Below are positions 39,439-47,633 of a stretch of 64,000 nt of DNA, piece by piece. The stretch is taken from positions 248,001-312,000 of the forward strand of contig NZ_PVNG01000006.1 in NCBI RefSeq assembly GCF_003001935.1, read 5' to 3'. The notes below the pieces were generated by a model. It saw only the letters and a program-made list of their open reading frames with translations. It had not been told where the DNA came from and did no database searches. This stretch comes from Nonomuraea fuscirosea (GTDB lineage: Bacteria > Actinomycetota > Actinomycetes > Streptosporangiales > Streptosporangiaceae). Both the position numbers and the translations under genes were made by a program. Positions within the stretch are counted from its first letter, which is position 1. Each line of letters starts with the position of its first letter.

Positions 39439-39957
39439 TCAGGTGTTGTCCTGCGACAGCCACGCCCTGACGAAGTGGTTGAGCCGGGCGGCCACGATCT
39501 CGTCGATCTGCCGCAGGTCGATGGTGTTGTCGCCGTCGTTCTTGGCGGCGGCCCACAGCTGCAGGACCTGCGCGAGTGTGGCCGTCAGCTCGGCGGTGAG
39601 GCTGCCCGGCGAGTAGTCCCGCTCGACCGCACCCAAGAGCCGGTCGTAGTCGGGCAAATGCATCAGGGTCCGGTACTCGGCGGCTCCGGCTTTGAGGCGG
39701 AACCGCTGCATGTATCCCTGTTTGGTCCACAGGTTGACGTGCCGGTGTTTGTCGGGGTCGTAGTCGGCGCCCTGGATGGTGAAGCCGTAGCCCCACCGGC
39801 TGACGTACGGGGTGATGTGCTTGCGGGGGATGTTGTGCTCCCGGCAGATGAGGAGCATGTCGTACCGGAGGCCGCGGACGACTTGGCTGGTGTCGCCGTC
39901 GATGTAGTCCATCGGCACGGTGCGGTGGGGTGGGGTGAGGGTGGGGGCGCGACGCAT
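39439..39957 (-). CDS. Phage hypothetical protein
   Basis: 172 residues. GDTSQVVRGLRYDMLLICRE, IPRKHITPYVSRWGYGFTIQ, a DPDKHRHVNLW stretch and LTATLAQVLQLWAAAKNDGD. Contains many aromatic residues, no clear motif. Overlaps nothing; ribosome site CGGAGACC. Confidence 0.55.
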   Translation of the reverse strand: MRRAPTLTPPHRTVPMDYIDGDTSQVVRGLRYDMLLICREHNIPRKHITPYVSRWGYGFTIQGADYDPDKHRHVNLWTKQGYMQRFRLKAGAAEYRTLMHLPDYDRLLGAVERDYSPGSLTAELTATLAQVLQLWAAAKNDGDNTIDLRQIDEIVAARLNHFVRAWLSQDNT

Positions 39958-40008
39958 GAGGTCTCCGAGGGTAGGGAGGGGGCCCGGCGCGCGGCCGGGC
40001 CCCCTCGG

Positions 40009-40623
40009 TCAGGAGCAGTGCTTGCGGATCAGGTCGAGCAGGTCGTCCAGGAACGTCTTGTCCTGAGCGAATTCCAGGCTGTGGTGGAAGCCGCCCCGCA
40101 TGGTGGCGATGATCGTCATGCTGGCGGCCTTGCCGTCGGGGCCGACGAAGTTGATCAGCTCTCGGTCCCTGTTGCTGTACTGCGCCCCGCCGGGCAGCAG
40201 CGCGGCGAGCCGCTCACCTTCGGCTCGCCGCGCGGCCTGCGCGGCTTCCCGCTCGGCGGTCCTGCTCCGCTCCGCGTCGAGCAGCCTGCGGTAGGCCGGC
40301 CGCAACTTCCGGTCGATCTGGGCGGCCACGGTCTTCGCCGGGCGGGTCAACGCCGCGGTGGTCATCGGGCCGCAGAGCCGGTGCAGGCACTTCGGGTTCT
40401 CCAGGTCCACGTCCAGGCCCAGGCCCATGAAGGTGATCCGGTCTGTGGCGCGGGCACCGTAGGTGCTGTGCACCAGAGCGACCCGCTCGTCCCCGTTGAC
40501 CAGGACCTGGGCCATGATGCCGTGGTCCTGGTAGACCTTCTGTCTCTCCCAGCCCTCCCCGAGGTGCTGAGCGATCTCGATGGCGAAGCGCTCGACGCGG
40601 GCGGGATCCATGTACCTGATCAC
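40009..40623 (-). CDS. Phage hypothetical protein
   Basis: 204 residues from GTG at 40623 (GTGA overlap). Beta-rich N-terminus (MDPARVERFAIEIAQHLGEG), CLHRLCG, and a coiled-coil with EREAAQAARRAEGERLAALL. Unknown. Confidence 0.55.
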   Translation of the reverse strand: MIRYMDPARVERFAIEIAQHLGEGWERQKVYQDHGIMAQVLVNGDERVALVHSTYGARATDRITFMGLGLDVDLENPKCLHRLCGPMTTAALTRPAKTVAAQIDRKLRPAYRRLLDAERSRTAEREAAQAARRAEGERLAALLPGGAQYSNRDRELINFVGPDGKAASMTIIATMRGGFHHSLEFAQDKTFLDDLLDLIRKHCS

Positions 40624-40871
40624 TGGCTGTCCTCCTGGACGATGTCGAGACGGGAGGCCGACGCGGTGGAAACGGGTTTCCGGTCGGGGTTGCGGTGGTC
40701 GGCTCGGTGGATGCGGGCCAGTTCCTCCGCTGGGGCCTTGATCCCGCAGGGCATGGTGGCCCACACGCCGCCGTCGACCCCGAGGGTGCAGCCGGGGGTG
40801 TGGCAGACGGCCCGGTGCCGGGTCTCGCCCTTGAACTGCACCGGCTCGATCTTCACGACGATGCGCGCCAT
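40620..40871 (-). CDS. Small phage protein
   Basis: 83 residues. Beta-rich N-terminus (ARIVVKIEPVQFKGETRHRA), a CHTPGC pair, then PCGIKAPAEELARIHRADHR. TGATG overlap with the upstream gene. Unknown. Confidence 0.55.
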   Translation of the reverse strand: MARIVVKIEPVQFKGETRHRAVCHTPGCTLGVDGGVWATMPCGIKAPAEELARIHRADHRNPDRKPVSTASASRLDIVQEDSQ

Positions 40872-41494
40872 CACTTGCCATCCTTTCTGCTTGCGTTAAC
40901 GGTCACGTCCTTGGTCCAGTCCTCCCACCGGCTGCCGTCCATGCCGACCCAGCCGGGGTTGACGACGTACAGACCCTCGCAAGCAATGGCGACGAAGTAG
41001 CCGACGTTCTGGTGCTCTGTGTCCTCCGCGCCGGGCTGGACGCCGCACACCGGGCAGGTGAGGGTCAGCCACTTCATGATCTTCTCGGGGTGCTCGTCGA
41101 TGGCCTGGGCGAGGCAGGCGAGGTAGCCGGCGTCGTCGGCGAAGTACGTACGGCTGCTGACGATCTCCCCGATCCTGGCGCTGTGGTAGTTGTCTTCCAT
41201 GCTGTCGATCCACCGCTCCTCGTGGTCGGAGAGGTAGGGGGATAGCGCGTCCGGGGTGACGCCCAGGTGGACCTCGAACTTCATCTCCCAGTCGTAGGTG
41301 ACCACTTCCTCGACCCTGATGCGGATCGTGCGGGTCTCGCGGGGCAGGTTCTGCTCGACGAGGTACGGCGGGGACGGGGTGGGGCAGAAGGGGTTCGTGA
41401 CGGTGGTGTGCCCCCACACATCAGGGCGGCCGTTCGCGGCCCGGTTGATGATGGGGGTCCTGCATCTGGTGCAGGTCGTTTTCGTGTTCTTCAT
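40871..41494 (-). CDS. Phage hypothetical protein with N-terminal zinc knuckle
   Basis: 207 residues. CTRCRTPIINR at the start and CPVCGVQPGAEDTEHQ in the middle are likely zinc sites; WEMKFEVHLGVTPDALSPYL and DDAGYLACLAQAIDEHPEKI follow helical patterns. Phage hypothetical. Confidence 0.6.
   Translation of the reverse strand: MKNTKTTCTRCRTPIINRAANGRPDVWGHTTVTNPFCPTPSPPYLVEQNLPRETRTIRIRVEEVVTYDWEMKFEVHLGVTPDALSPYLSDHEERWIDSMEDNYHSARIGEIVSSRTYFADDAGYLACLAQAIDEHPEKIMKWLTLTCPVCGVQPGAEDTEHQNVGYFVAIACEGLYVVNPGWVGMDGSRWEDWTKDVTVNASRKDGK
40889..40896 (-). promoter_or_regulatory. ACGCAAGC site 5
   Basis: TTAACGCAAGCAGAAAGGA on the minus strand, so the motif runs directly into the ribosome site of the gene starting at 40871. 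Confidence 0.4.
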
Positions 41495-41550
41495 GGCTTC
41501 CTTCGGGTTGGATGAGCGGCGGGCGCTGGGTGGGCGCCCGCCGCTGGGGG

Positions 41551-42279
41551 TTAGGCGTTGATGGCGCGCCGGTCGCCGCCGAGGCGGGCACGGCCGCCGA
41601 CGTCGGCGCGGTCGCCCGCGTCGCGTCCAGCGAGGAACGCGCCGTAGTCCTTGACCGGGCGGGCCTTGACGGTGCCGGTGTTGGGGGCCTTGGTCTTGAA
41701 GTACTGCTCGACGGCGGTCGCGCGGTCGCGTAGGACGAGTTCGGTTGACGGGCCGCCGTTGCTGGCGTCGGCCTCGGCCGCGGCCTGCTGGTTGGCTTCG
41801 CGCAGCTTCTCGCCGACGCGGCTGGCGAACCCTCGCATGAAAGCCTTGCGGGCGGGTGCACGGCCTCTACCGGCCGGGAGGATGGTGTTGACCTCGTTGC
41901 TCATCTGCAGCGACAGGGAGGCGTAGAGCATGGTCACGGCGTCGAGGTCGCTCGTGTGTCCGACGACCAGGACGTACGTGATGCCGTTGACCTTCCATTG
42001 CACGGCGCGGCAGGTCTTGGCGTCGACGATGGAGCCGATGAGGTACAGGTGTTCGAGCTGGTAGGTCTTGACGTCAACGATGAGGACCGAGGTGCCGAGC
42101 TCGTCGGGGGTTTGTCCGGCGGCGGCGAGGTGGGCGCGTTCGACGTTGTACTTGGCCATGAGCGCCATGGCGCGCTCGCGGTGGACTTTGGCTTCTTCGG
42201 GGCTGGTGTTGGGGTGTTCGGCGACGGCGAGGAGTCGCCGGATGCGCTCGATGGTCTTTTCGGTTGCGGTGGTGGTCAC
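41551..42279 (-). CDS. DUF2786 protein
   Basis: 242 residues from GTG at 42279. The DUF2786 domain is clear at the N-terminus: KTIERIRRLLAVAEHPNTSP, EEAKVHRERAMALMAKYNVE. The rest has IGSIVDAKTCRAVQWKVNGI and SLSLQMSNEVNTILP as in phage members. Function is not known; they are common in actinophages. Confidence 0.8.
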   Translation of the reverse strand: MTTTATEKTIERIRRLLAVAEHPNTSPEEAKVHRERAMALMAKYNVERAHLAAAGQTPDELGTSVLIVDVKTYQLEHLYLIGSIVDAKTCRAVQWKVNGITYVLVVGHTSDLDAVTMLYASLSLQMSNEVNTILPAGRGRAPARKAFMRGFASRVGEKLREANQQAAAEADASNGGPSTELVLRDRATAVEQYFKTKAPNTGTVKARPVKDYGAFLAGRDAGDRADVGGRARLGGDRRAINA

Positions 42280-42319
42280 CGGTTGGTCGTGCCTTTCTTG
42301 GGTTGGTGCGAGCGATTTT

Positions 42320-42327
42320 GCTTGCGT
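42320..42327 (-). promoter_or_regulatory. ACGCAAGC site 6
   Basis: CACGCAAGC-aaaatc-GCTCGC on the minus strand, 40 bp before the GTG at 42279. Confidence 0.45.
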
Positions 42328-42647
42328 GAGCTGGGTGGGCTCGCGCGTGCTGGTTTGTGGATCTTCCGTATTCTGGCATGGTCGTTCCGTTTTCGCAACG
42401 AGCCCTAGGGCGTGCTGAAACACTCTCTGAGAGCGCGTGAGACGCGAGCCAGTCCCCCACGCACGCAAACCACGCTGAGAAGCGCTTACGGGGGCTCTCA
42501 GCTCCGCGTGCGCGCACTCTCCGCGCCACGACGGGCGGGAATCCGGCGACCGACACGCAAGCACCGTCACTTGCGGAATAAACCGAAGCGCGGGAAGGTA
42601 AGGTGCACTAACCCAACCGCCGCCCTGGCAAGGAGACACCGCCACCC

Positions 42648-43136
42648 ATGGCCCGCTCGATCAAAGCCGCAGCCACCCGCAAAACGCTAGTCACGCAAGC
42701 GAAACAGCAGGCCCCTCGTGTCCGCACCAAGGCGCGGCAGGACAAGCCCACGCTGTCCGCCCGCATCAGTCACCAGACCAACGAACGGCTCAGCATCGCC
42801 AACGAGGACACCGGCCTCGGCATCTCCGGCATCGTCGAAGCCGCCCTGACCGAGTACTTCGACTTCCTCGGCATCCCCGCCGACGTCGAACCGCCCCGCG
42901 CCCCAGACGGCAGCCGCCCCAAGCGGGAACGCACCCTCAAGAAGCGCATCCGCCGCGCCAGGGAAGAGGTCGACGAAGTACCGATCGCGCCGCGCATCAC
43001 CCGGCAGACGGACAACCGGCTTACGGTTGCGTGCCTGAACACCTCCACCGGCCCGCAGGACGTGGTGGAGACCGCGTTGAAGGCGTGGCTCATGCGGCAC
43101 GGCATCCCGCTCTACCGCCCCACCCCCGGCACCTGA
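42648..43136 (+). CDS. Tandem ribbon-helix-helix-like DNA-binding protein
   Basis: 162 residues. Two homologous halves: LSARISHQTNERLSIANEDT with ISGIVEAALTEYFDFLGIP, and IAPRITRQTDNRLTVACLNT with PQDVVETALKAWLMRHGIP. Each looks like an RHH fold with a leading beta strand. A basic linker (KRERTLKKRIRRAREEV) separates them. Opposed to the surrounding operon, with inverted-repeat DNA upstream; possibly an autoregulator. Confidence 0.65.
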   Translation: MARSIKAAATRKTLVTQAKQQAPRVRTKARQDKPTLSARISHQTNERLSIANEDTGLGISGIVEAALTEYFDFLGIPADVEPPRAPDGSRPKRERTLKKRIRRAREEVDEVPIAPRITRQTDNRLTVACLNTSTGPQDVVETALKAWLMRHGIPLYRPTPGT

Positions 43137-43328
43137 CAAAACAGGAGGGCGAGGTTGGGCCAGTAGCCGGGCCGGCCGCCGGGATCGCTCGCCGAGGACC
43201 GGTTTCGGGCCGGACGTTCGGGGATGAGTCAGGGGCCCGGACGCGGCCGGATGAGGGGGACACGAGACGACCGGACGGCCGTCCGGTGCGTAGCATGGTG
43301 CTCCCCCCTGATGGCTGGAGGTCGTGCC

Positions 43329-43547
43329 ATGGACTGGGAGTTCTTTCGGCTCTATGCCTTGGTCGCGGCCGGGCTGGTCGTCGTGATCTTCATCCTGTTT
43401 GCGGTCATGGAGGCGACCGGGCCGGGGGTCTTCCTCCTGCTTCTGGTCGCCCTGGGGATCGCCGCGGCCAGCGAATCACGAGGGAAGAGGAAAGGGGGGC
43501 CCGGCGACGAGGACGGGTGGTCCAGCGACGCGGGCGGCGGCGAATAG
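43329..43547 (+). CDS. Small membrane protein
   Basis: 72 residues, ATG at 43329 with GGAGG upstream. One or two membrane helices (LYALVAAGLVVVIFILFAVM and GVFLLLLVALGIAAAS) and a polar, Gly/Asp-rich tail. Ends 78 bp before a strong terminator. Confidence 0.6.
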   Translation: MDWEFFRLYALVAAGLVVVIFILFAVMEATGPGVFLLLLVALGIAAASESRGKRKGGPGDEDGWSSDAGGGE

Positions 43548-43624
43548 CCGTCCGGCCCAGGGGCGCCACCTTCACCGAAGCTTCTGCCGTTATCTAGGGT
43601 ACTGGCGGGCCTGTTTCAACCAAG

Positions 43625-43662
43625 CGCCAGAGAGGCCAGCGCTTTCGCTGGCCTCTCTGGCG
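43625..43662. terminator. Bidirectional terminator, 17-bp perfect stem
   Basis: CGCCAGAGAGGCCAGCG (43625-43641), loop CTTT, CGCTGGCCTCTCTGGCG (43646-43662). It separates the plus-strand gene ending at 43547 from the minus-strand gene ending at 43665. Confidence 0.9.
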
Positions 43663-43664
43663 TT

Positions 43665-43991
43665 TCAGATGCGGCGGGACCGCTTGATGAGCAGCTGCGC
43701 GTCAGCGTCGCTGAGTCGCCCGCCCTCCGGGACGCAGCCATGCTCGCACGGCATGCCCTCGGCCGCGCCCCACAAGCGGCAGATCAGCGGACGCAGCTCG
43801 TACGCCCGGCACCGACCGTCATCGCCCAGCGCCGCGCACGGCTCGGCCTCGGTCACCCGACTGACCCGCTCCCGCATCAAGGCTCCGACCGACGTCGGAA
43901 GCGGGAACCCGGCCTCGGCCATCCGCTGCGCCTCCCGCCGGCCCCCGGCGATGCTCGTGCAATGCTCCTGGCACAGGCCCTTGCAGCCCAC
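43665..43991 (-). CDS. YkgJ-family Cys-cluster protein
   Basis: 108 residues from GTG at 43991. The family Cys pattern is CKGLCQEHCTSI near the N-terminus and CAALGDDGRCRAYELRPLIC RLWG later, then CEHGC. YkgJ proteins bind zinc or an iron-sulfur cluster; function is not settled. Coding character continues about 15 codons upstream (LLQELYAKVPD) without an ATG/GTG/TTG start, so a CTG start is possible. Confidence 0.7.
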   Translation of the reverse strand: MGCKGLCQEHCTSIAGGRREAQRMAEAGFPLPTSVGALMRERVSRVTEAEPCAALGDDGRCRAYELRPLICRLWGAAEGMPCEHGCVPEGGRLSDADAQLLIKRSRRI

Positions 43992-44037
43992 GTCCGGGAC
44001 CTTCGCGTACAGCTCCTGCAGCAGGACGTCCTGCCGG

Positions 44038-44418
44038 TCAGTCCATCGGGTACTTGCCGACGTTGTAGTTGCCGCATCCGATCCGGCCGTCCCAATCGCA
44101 CCACCCCTTCGGCCCGCCGATCCACGGCGAAGCGATGCGCGCGTTGCCCAGATACTCCAGCTGCAGGACTCCCACCCGCTGCCGCCACTCCCTCTTCCCT
44201 GCCCACGCCGACTTCTTCGTCTCGATGTCCGCGCTGAACGGCGGCTCGGCCGGCATGCCGTACTCGGCGGCCAGGCCCTCCACGGCCGCCTTCCACGCCC
44301 TGTCGTTCGTGCTCAGAAACCAGTCGTCAGTGCGTACCAGGATCTCGCTGGCCTGCTCGCGCGTCACCGGCTCGCCGACGACCAGGAGGCGCGGCCACTT
44401 CGTCAGGTCGATCATCAT
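44038..44418 (-). CDS. Phage hypothetical protein
   Basis: 126 residues from ATG at 44418. MIDLTKWPRLLVVGEPVTRE, LVRTDDWFLSTNDRAWKAAV, ending GCGNYNVGKYPMD. Such a protein is common in mycobacteriophages and other actinophages as a hypothetical. No catalytic motif known. Confidence 0.65.
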   Translation of the reverse strand: MMIDLTKWPRLLVVGEPVTREQASEILVRTDDWFLSTNDRAWKAAVEGLAAEYGMPAEPPFSADIETKKSAWAGKREWRQRVGVLQLEYLGNARIASPWIGGPKGWCDWDGRIGCGNYNVGKYPMD

Positions 44419-44458
44419 TCTCCATTCGGGGGTTGATCGATTGTCGCGCTGTTCGAGA

Positions 44459-44896
44459 TCACAGCGAACCGAACAAGTCGAGCTGGTCGCCGCCGACCGG
44501 AGCCTCCTCGGCGGCCTTCCGCACGGCCGCCATCGTGCCCACCGGCTGCGGCCGGTGCGTCCCCGGATCCACCTCGAAATGCATCTGGCAGATGTCGGCC
44601 CGGCGGCCCTTGTAGACCGCCGAATACCAGCCGCCACGGAGTGCCGTGGGGTGGTAGGCGATCTCCCGGCCGCGTTCGACGCTGTCGGCCGCCTCCTCCG
44701 CGATCAGCAGCATGGTCATGCAGTTCGTGTACTCGCAGGCGAGCACGACCATCGCGTCCAGCTCGGGCGCGTCCGGGTGCAGCGTGGCGACCAGCTCGCG
44801 GGCGTGCGCCACGGTGCGCACCTCGAACCGGTACATCTTCGTGTCGTCGGCCCACGGGCTCTTACCCTTCTCGTGCAGCCAGATCCACGCGCTCAC
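44459..44896 (-). CDS. Phage hypothetical protein ending in a clamp-binding-like motif
   Basis: 145 residues. SAWIWLHEKGKSPWADDTKM at the start, helical middle. The last residues are GGDQLDLFGSL: QLDLF at 138-142 matches the bacterial sliding-clamp binding consensus QL-[SD]-LF. A tail motif suggests binding to host or phage DnaN. Coupled to the next gene (4-bp overlap). Confidence 0.6.
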   Translation of the reverse strand: MSAWIWLHEKGKSPWADDTKMYRFEVRTVAHARELVATLHPDAPELDAMVVLACEYTNCMTMLLIAEEAADSVERGREIAYHPTALRGGWYSAVYKGRRADICQMHFEVDPGTHRPQPVGTMAAVRKAAEEAPVGGDQLDLFGSL

Positions 44897-45459
44897 TCGG
44901 CACCTCCCACGTGAAACTCCAGGTCAAGCGCCTCCTGCGCGGACCTCTGCGTCTTCTTCGTCTGGTAGTACGACGCGGCCAGGTCGTAGCCGCCGCCCGG
45001 CGCCCTACCGGGCGAGTGCCGGGAGAAGCGGGAGTCGGCCCGGATGGTGACGATCGGGCCGCCTGCCTCCAGCCAGCCCGGCGGGTAAGCCCGCTTCACG
45101 TCGGACAGCCACCGCTCGTAGTTCGACTTCGACGGCTTCACGCCAGGCAGGTCGCGCCAGCCAGGCCAGGCGTGGTCGTGAGCGTCCTCGACGGCGTCCC
45201 GCTCCCGCTCGCGGGTCTCGCCCTCCCAGTCGCAGCCCAGGCACGCGCCCCGGTACAGCTGGTGCCACTTCGGCTCGTCAACGACGCGGAACAGGATGGT
45301 CGGCCGGTGGTCCGGCGCGGTCGACGGGAACTCGTCGTTTCCGCGCACGTTCGCGCCCGGGTGAGCGAAGTAGATGCCCCACTGGCCGCGCCCCTCACCG
45401 ATCGGGAGCTGCCGGCGGGCGGCGTGGCGGGCCGCCGCTCCGCGAGACTCACCGCTCAT
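44893..45459 (-). CDS. Phage hypothetical protein (DUF6349-like)
   Basis: 188 residues from ATG at 45459. QWGIYFAHPGANVRGNDEFP, CLGCDWEGETRERERDAVED, AHDHAWPGWRDLPGVKPSKS, YPPGWLEAGGPIVTIRADSR. I recall similar actinobacterial proteins under DUF6349. One CxxC; unknown function. Confidence 0.6.
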   Translation of the reverse strand: MSGESRGAAARHAARRQLPIGEGRGQWGIYFAHPGANVRGNDEFPSTAPDHRPTILFRVVDEPKWHQLYRGACLGCDWEGETRERERDAVEDAHDHAWPGWRDLPGVKPSKSNYERWLSDVKRAYPPGWLEAGGPIVTIRADSRFSRHSPGRAPGGGYDLAASYYQTKKTQRSAQEALDLEFHVGGAE

Positions 45460-45919
45460 CGGACGCTCCCGGCGCGAGCGACCACAGGATCGCCTTCGGG
45501 GAGCCGGACTCACGAGTCTCGATCTCGTGCCGAACGAGGCCATCCCGTTCCAGGCTCACCAACGCTCTCGTTACGACCCACAGCTTCGGCATCCGAATGG
45601 CTCGGGCGAGCATGAACGAGCTAATCCGAAGCTGTGGATACGCACGCAGGTGCGCTATCACCTGCGGCTTGATCTCGCGGTACAGGAAGTCTCTCTGACC
45701 CCTGGCTCGCCGGTCGACATCGCCTTGCAGTTCCCGCACGTACCGCATCACGGTCCGCTCGTCGACCCCGATGCGGCTGGCGATCACAGCCGTGTCCGTG
45801 ATGCCGACGCGCAGCAGCTCCGCGGCCTTCTTCTTCCGCTCAGCTCGCTTCCGCCGGACGACCGCGATAGCGGCCGCCCGCGAGTCGACCGTAGAGGCAG
45901 CTGCGTGCCTGTAACTCAC
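45449..45919 (-). CDS. HTH DNA-binding protein
   Basis: 156 residues from GTG at 45919. First HTH: KKAAELLRVGITDTAVIASR, IGVDERTVMRYVRELQ; a second, winged domain: ISSFMLARAIRMPKLWVVTR and LERDGLVRHEIETRESG. Coupled by GTGA to the upstream gene. Regulator of phage transcription likely. Confidence 0.65.
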   Translation of the reverse strand: MSYRHAAASTVDSRAAAIAVVRRKRAERKKKAAELLRVGITDTAVIASRIGVDERTVMRYVRELQGDVDRRARGQRDFLYREIKPQVIAHLRAYPQLRISSFMLARAIRMPKLWVVTRALVSLERDGLVRHEIETRESGSPKAILWSLAPGASDER

Positions 45920-46374
45920 TGCGGCTGCCCTTCCTCCACGTCGTCGAACGCCGCCACGACGGCTTCGACCGCGCCTTCGGCCGGCTGCAGCTCGGCGGCT
46001 GGCGGCTCCCAGTTGGGCCGGGACGCGACCATGGCCAGGTACAGCCAGGCCGGCAGCTGCGCCCACACCATGGGGTCGGCGCTGTACTTGCGTTCAGTGA
46101 CGGTCATCAGACCGGCCGATCGGTCCGCCTTCCGGTTCGGGCCGCTCAAGTCGTACCGGACGAGGGTCCAGGCGCGATCCGGCGTCCATTCCCACTGGTA
46201 CGTGGCCTTGTGGGGGTAGAAGTCACGCTGGCCAGGCCGGACGACGGCCTCGGCGGCGGCGAAGTGGTCGTGAACGGTGACCGTCACCTTCTTCCGAGCA
46301 ACCATCACCCAGCCAGGCGCGGCCGCGGGGCTGTCGGCGGTCGACGGGGGGTCGAACAGGGTGTCGCTGTCCAT
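45916..46374 (-). CDS. Phage hypothetical protein
   Basis: 152 residues from ATG at 46374. Contains VMVARKKVTVTVHDHFAAAE, FYPHKATYQWEWTPDRAWTL, YDLSGPNRKADRSAGLMTV. Beta-rich. Acidic C-terminus. No family. Confidence 0.55.
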   Translation of the reverse strand: MDSDTLFDPPSTADSPAAAPGWVMVARKKVTVTVHDHFAAAEAVVRPGQRDFYPHKATYQWEWTPDRAWTLVRYDLSGPNRKADRSAGLMTVTERKYSADPMVWAQLPAWLYLAMVASRPNWEPPAAELQPAEGAVEAVVAAFDDVEEGQPQ

Positions 46375-46387
46375 GAGGGGTTTCCTT

Positions 46388-47149
46388 TCAGAGAAGGGCG
46401 AGTTGTTCATGGGCGGGGCGTCGCGAGGCTGGGACCGGCGGGGTTCTCCGCCAGGAGGCGAGGTCGTATCCGCCGTCCCACGGGTCCAGGTCGTGCGGGG
46501 GCTGGTCGAAGTCGAACAGGCCGGGCGGCGGCGGCTCGTCGTCGCGGAGCAGCGCGTCACGCCAGCCGAGAATGGTGGGGATCGACCGGTCCGGCCCGGC
46601 GCGCTGCGGGTAGGTGCCGTCAACAGACAGGGCCCAGCGGACCGTCCGGTAGCGGAGCAGCGAGTTGACGCGGCCGACATGCGTCCACAGGCCGATCGAG
46701 TTGGCGACTCGTCCGAGGTTCTCGGCGGCGTCCGACAGCTTCCACGCCGTGGTGCCGCCGACGAACAGGCAGTCGAAGTCCTCCCAGTCCCACAGCGGGC
46801 AGAACTCCATGTAGTCCTGCGCGACCAGCGCGGCCGGGAGACCCATGGCGCGGATCTCGCGCAGCATGTGCCGTGACCGCGCCACCGTGGCGAACGCGTT
46901 CCCGACCACGTCGGGCGCGGTCACGAACAGGCACCGGTCGGCGTGCGGCACGAACCGCTCCAGCCACCGCAGGTACTTCCGGTCGTCCGGGTACTTGCCG
47001 CTGAACACCGCGTTGTCCACGCCGAACAAGCCCTGCTTGGGGACGCCGTTGCCGGAGGCCGGGTTGAGGATCGCCCCCAACCGGCCGCCGACGATCTCGG
47101 CGCGGATGGACGGGGTCGACGGCGGCGCGAGGTAGAGCGGCCCGCTCAT
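46388..47149 (-). CDS. TGT/DpdA-like TIM-barrel phage protein
   Basis: 253 residues. PLYLAPPSTPSIRAEIVGGR, LGAILNPASGN, FGVDNAVFSGKYPDDRKYLR, LFVTAPDVVGNAFATVARSR, ALVAQDYMEF, DCLFVGGTTAWKLS and THVGRVNSLLRYR. This phrase order resembles the tRNA-guanine transglycosylase/DpdA-like proteins of actinophages. If active it would act on DNA or tRNA bases, but no preQ0 pathway genes are visible in the window. Family call is moderately confident. Confidence 0.6.
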   Translation of the reverse strand: MSGPLYLAPPSTPSIRAEIVGGRLGAILNPASGNGVPKQGLFGVDNAVFSGKYPDDRKYLRWLERFVPHADRCLFVTAPDVVGNAFATVARSRHMLREIRAMGLPAALVAQDYMEFCPLWDWEDFDCLFVGGTTAWKLSDAAENLGRVANSIGLWTHVGRVNSLLRYRTVRWALSVDGTYPQRAGPDRSIPTILGWRDALLRDDEPPPPGLFDFDQPPHDLDPWDGGYDLASWRRTPPVPASRRPAHEQLALL

Positions 47150-47616
47150 TGGTCGTGAGCCGATTTGCGGAGCGCGGCCCGCAGCTCAGCGCGCCTGCCC
47201 GCGCCGAGGTCCCGGATGCCGCGCACCTCTTCCTCGCTGAGCTTCGCCAGGTCTCGGAGGGTGAAGATGCCTGCCCGCGCCAACGTGTTCACGAGCGCGA
47301 CGGACACCCCAGGCAGGTCGCTGACGTTGGTTTTGACCGGCCGCAAGGAGTAGCGCACCAGGTCGGCCGTGGTCGTGGTCTGCGCGGCGAGCTGGTCCAC
47401 GATCTCGTCGCGCCAGGCGCGGACCTGCCCGCCGTACTCGGCCTCCTCCTGGTGCTTGGGGCACATCCCGGGCTCGGCTCTGTCGCAGCCGAAACAGTCG
47501 CCCAGCCACGGGCGCTCCTCGGCGTCGTCGGCGTAGTCGCCGAGCCGGTCGAGGAGGTGATCCCAAACCTCGTGGGTCAGCGTGACGGTCAGTTCGCGGT
47601 TCAGGTCGGTGGCCAC
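47146..47616 (-). CDS. Protein with RNA polymerase alpha-CTD-like domain
   Basis: 156 residues from GTG at 47616. N-terminal half has a zinc-type cluster (CFGCDRAEPGMCPKHQ). The C-terminal ~50 residues match the alpha-CTD HhH pattern: VSVALVNTLARAGIFTLRDL, AKLSEEEVRGIRDLG and RRAELRAALR. Alpha-CTD binds UP-element DNA and activators, so the phage protein may affect host transcription. 4-bp overlap with the TGT-like gene. Confidence 0.7.
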   Translation of the reverse strand: MATDLNRELTVTLTHEVWDHLLDRLGDYADDAEERPWLGDCFGCDRAEPGMCPKHQEEAEYGGQVRAWRDEIVDQLAAQTTTTADLVRYSLRPVKTNVSDLPGVSVALVNTLARAGIFTLRDLAKLSEEEVRGIRDLGAGRRAELRAALRKSAHDQ

Positions 47617-47633
47617 GAAAACCTCCAGGTCAG

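Noticed and set aside
38602..40899. 765-codon plus-strand frame
   Set aside because: Mirror of the exonuclease and following genes; rich in Arg/Val/Gly as expected for a shadow.
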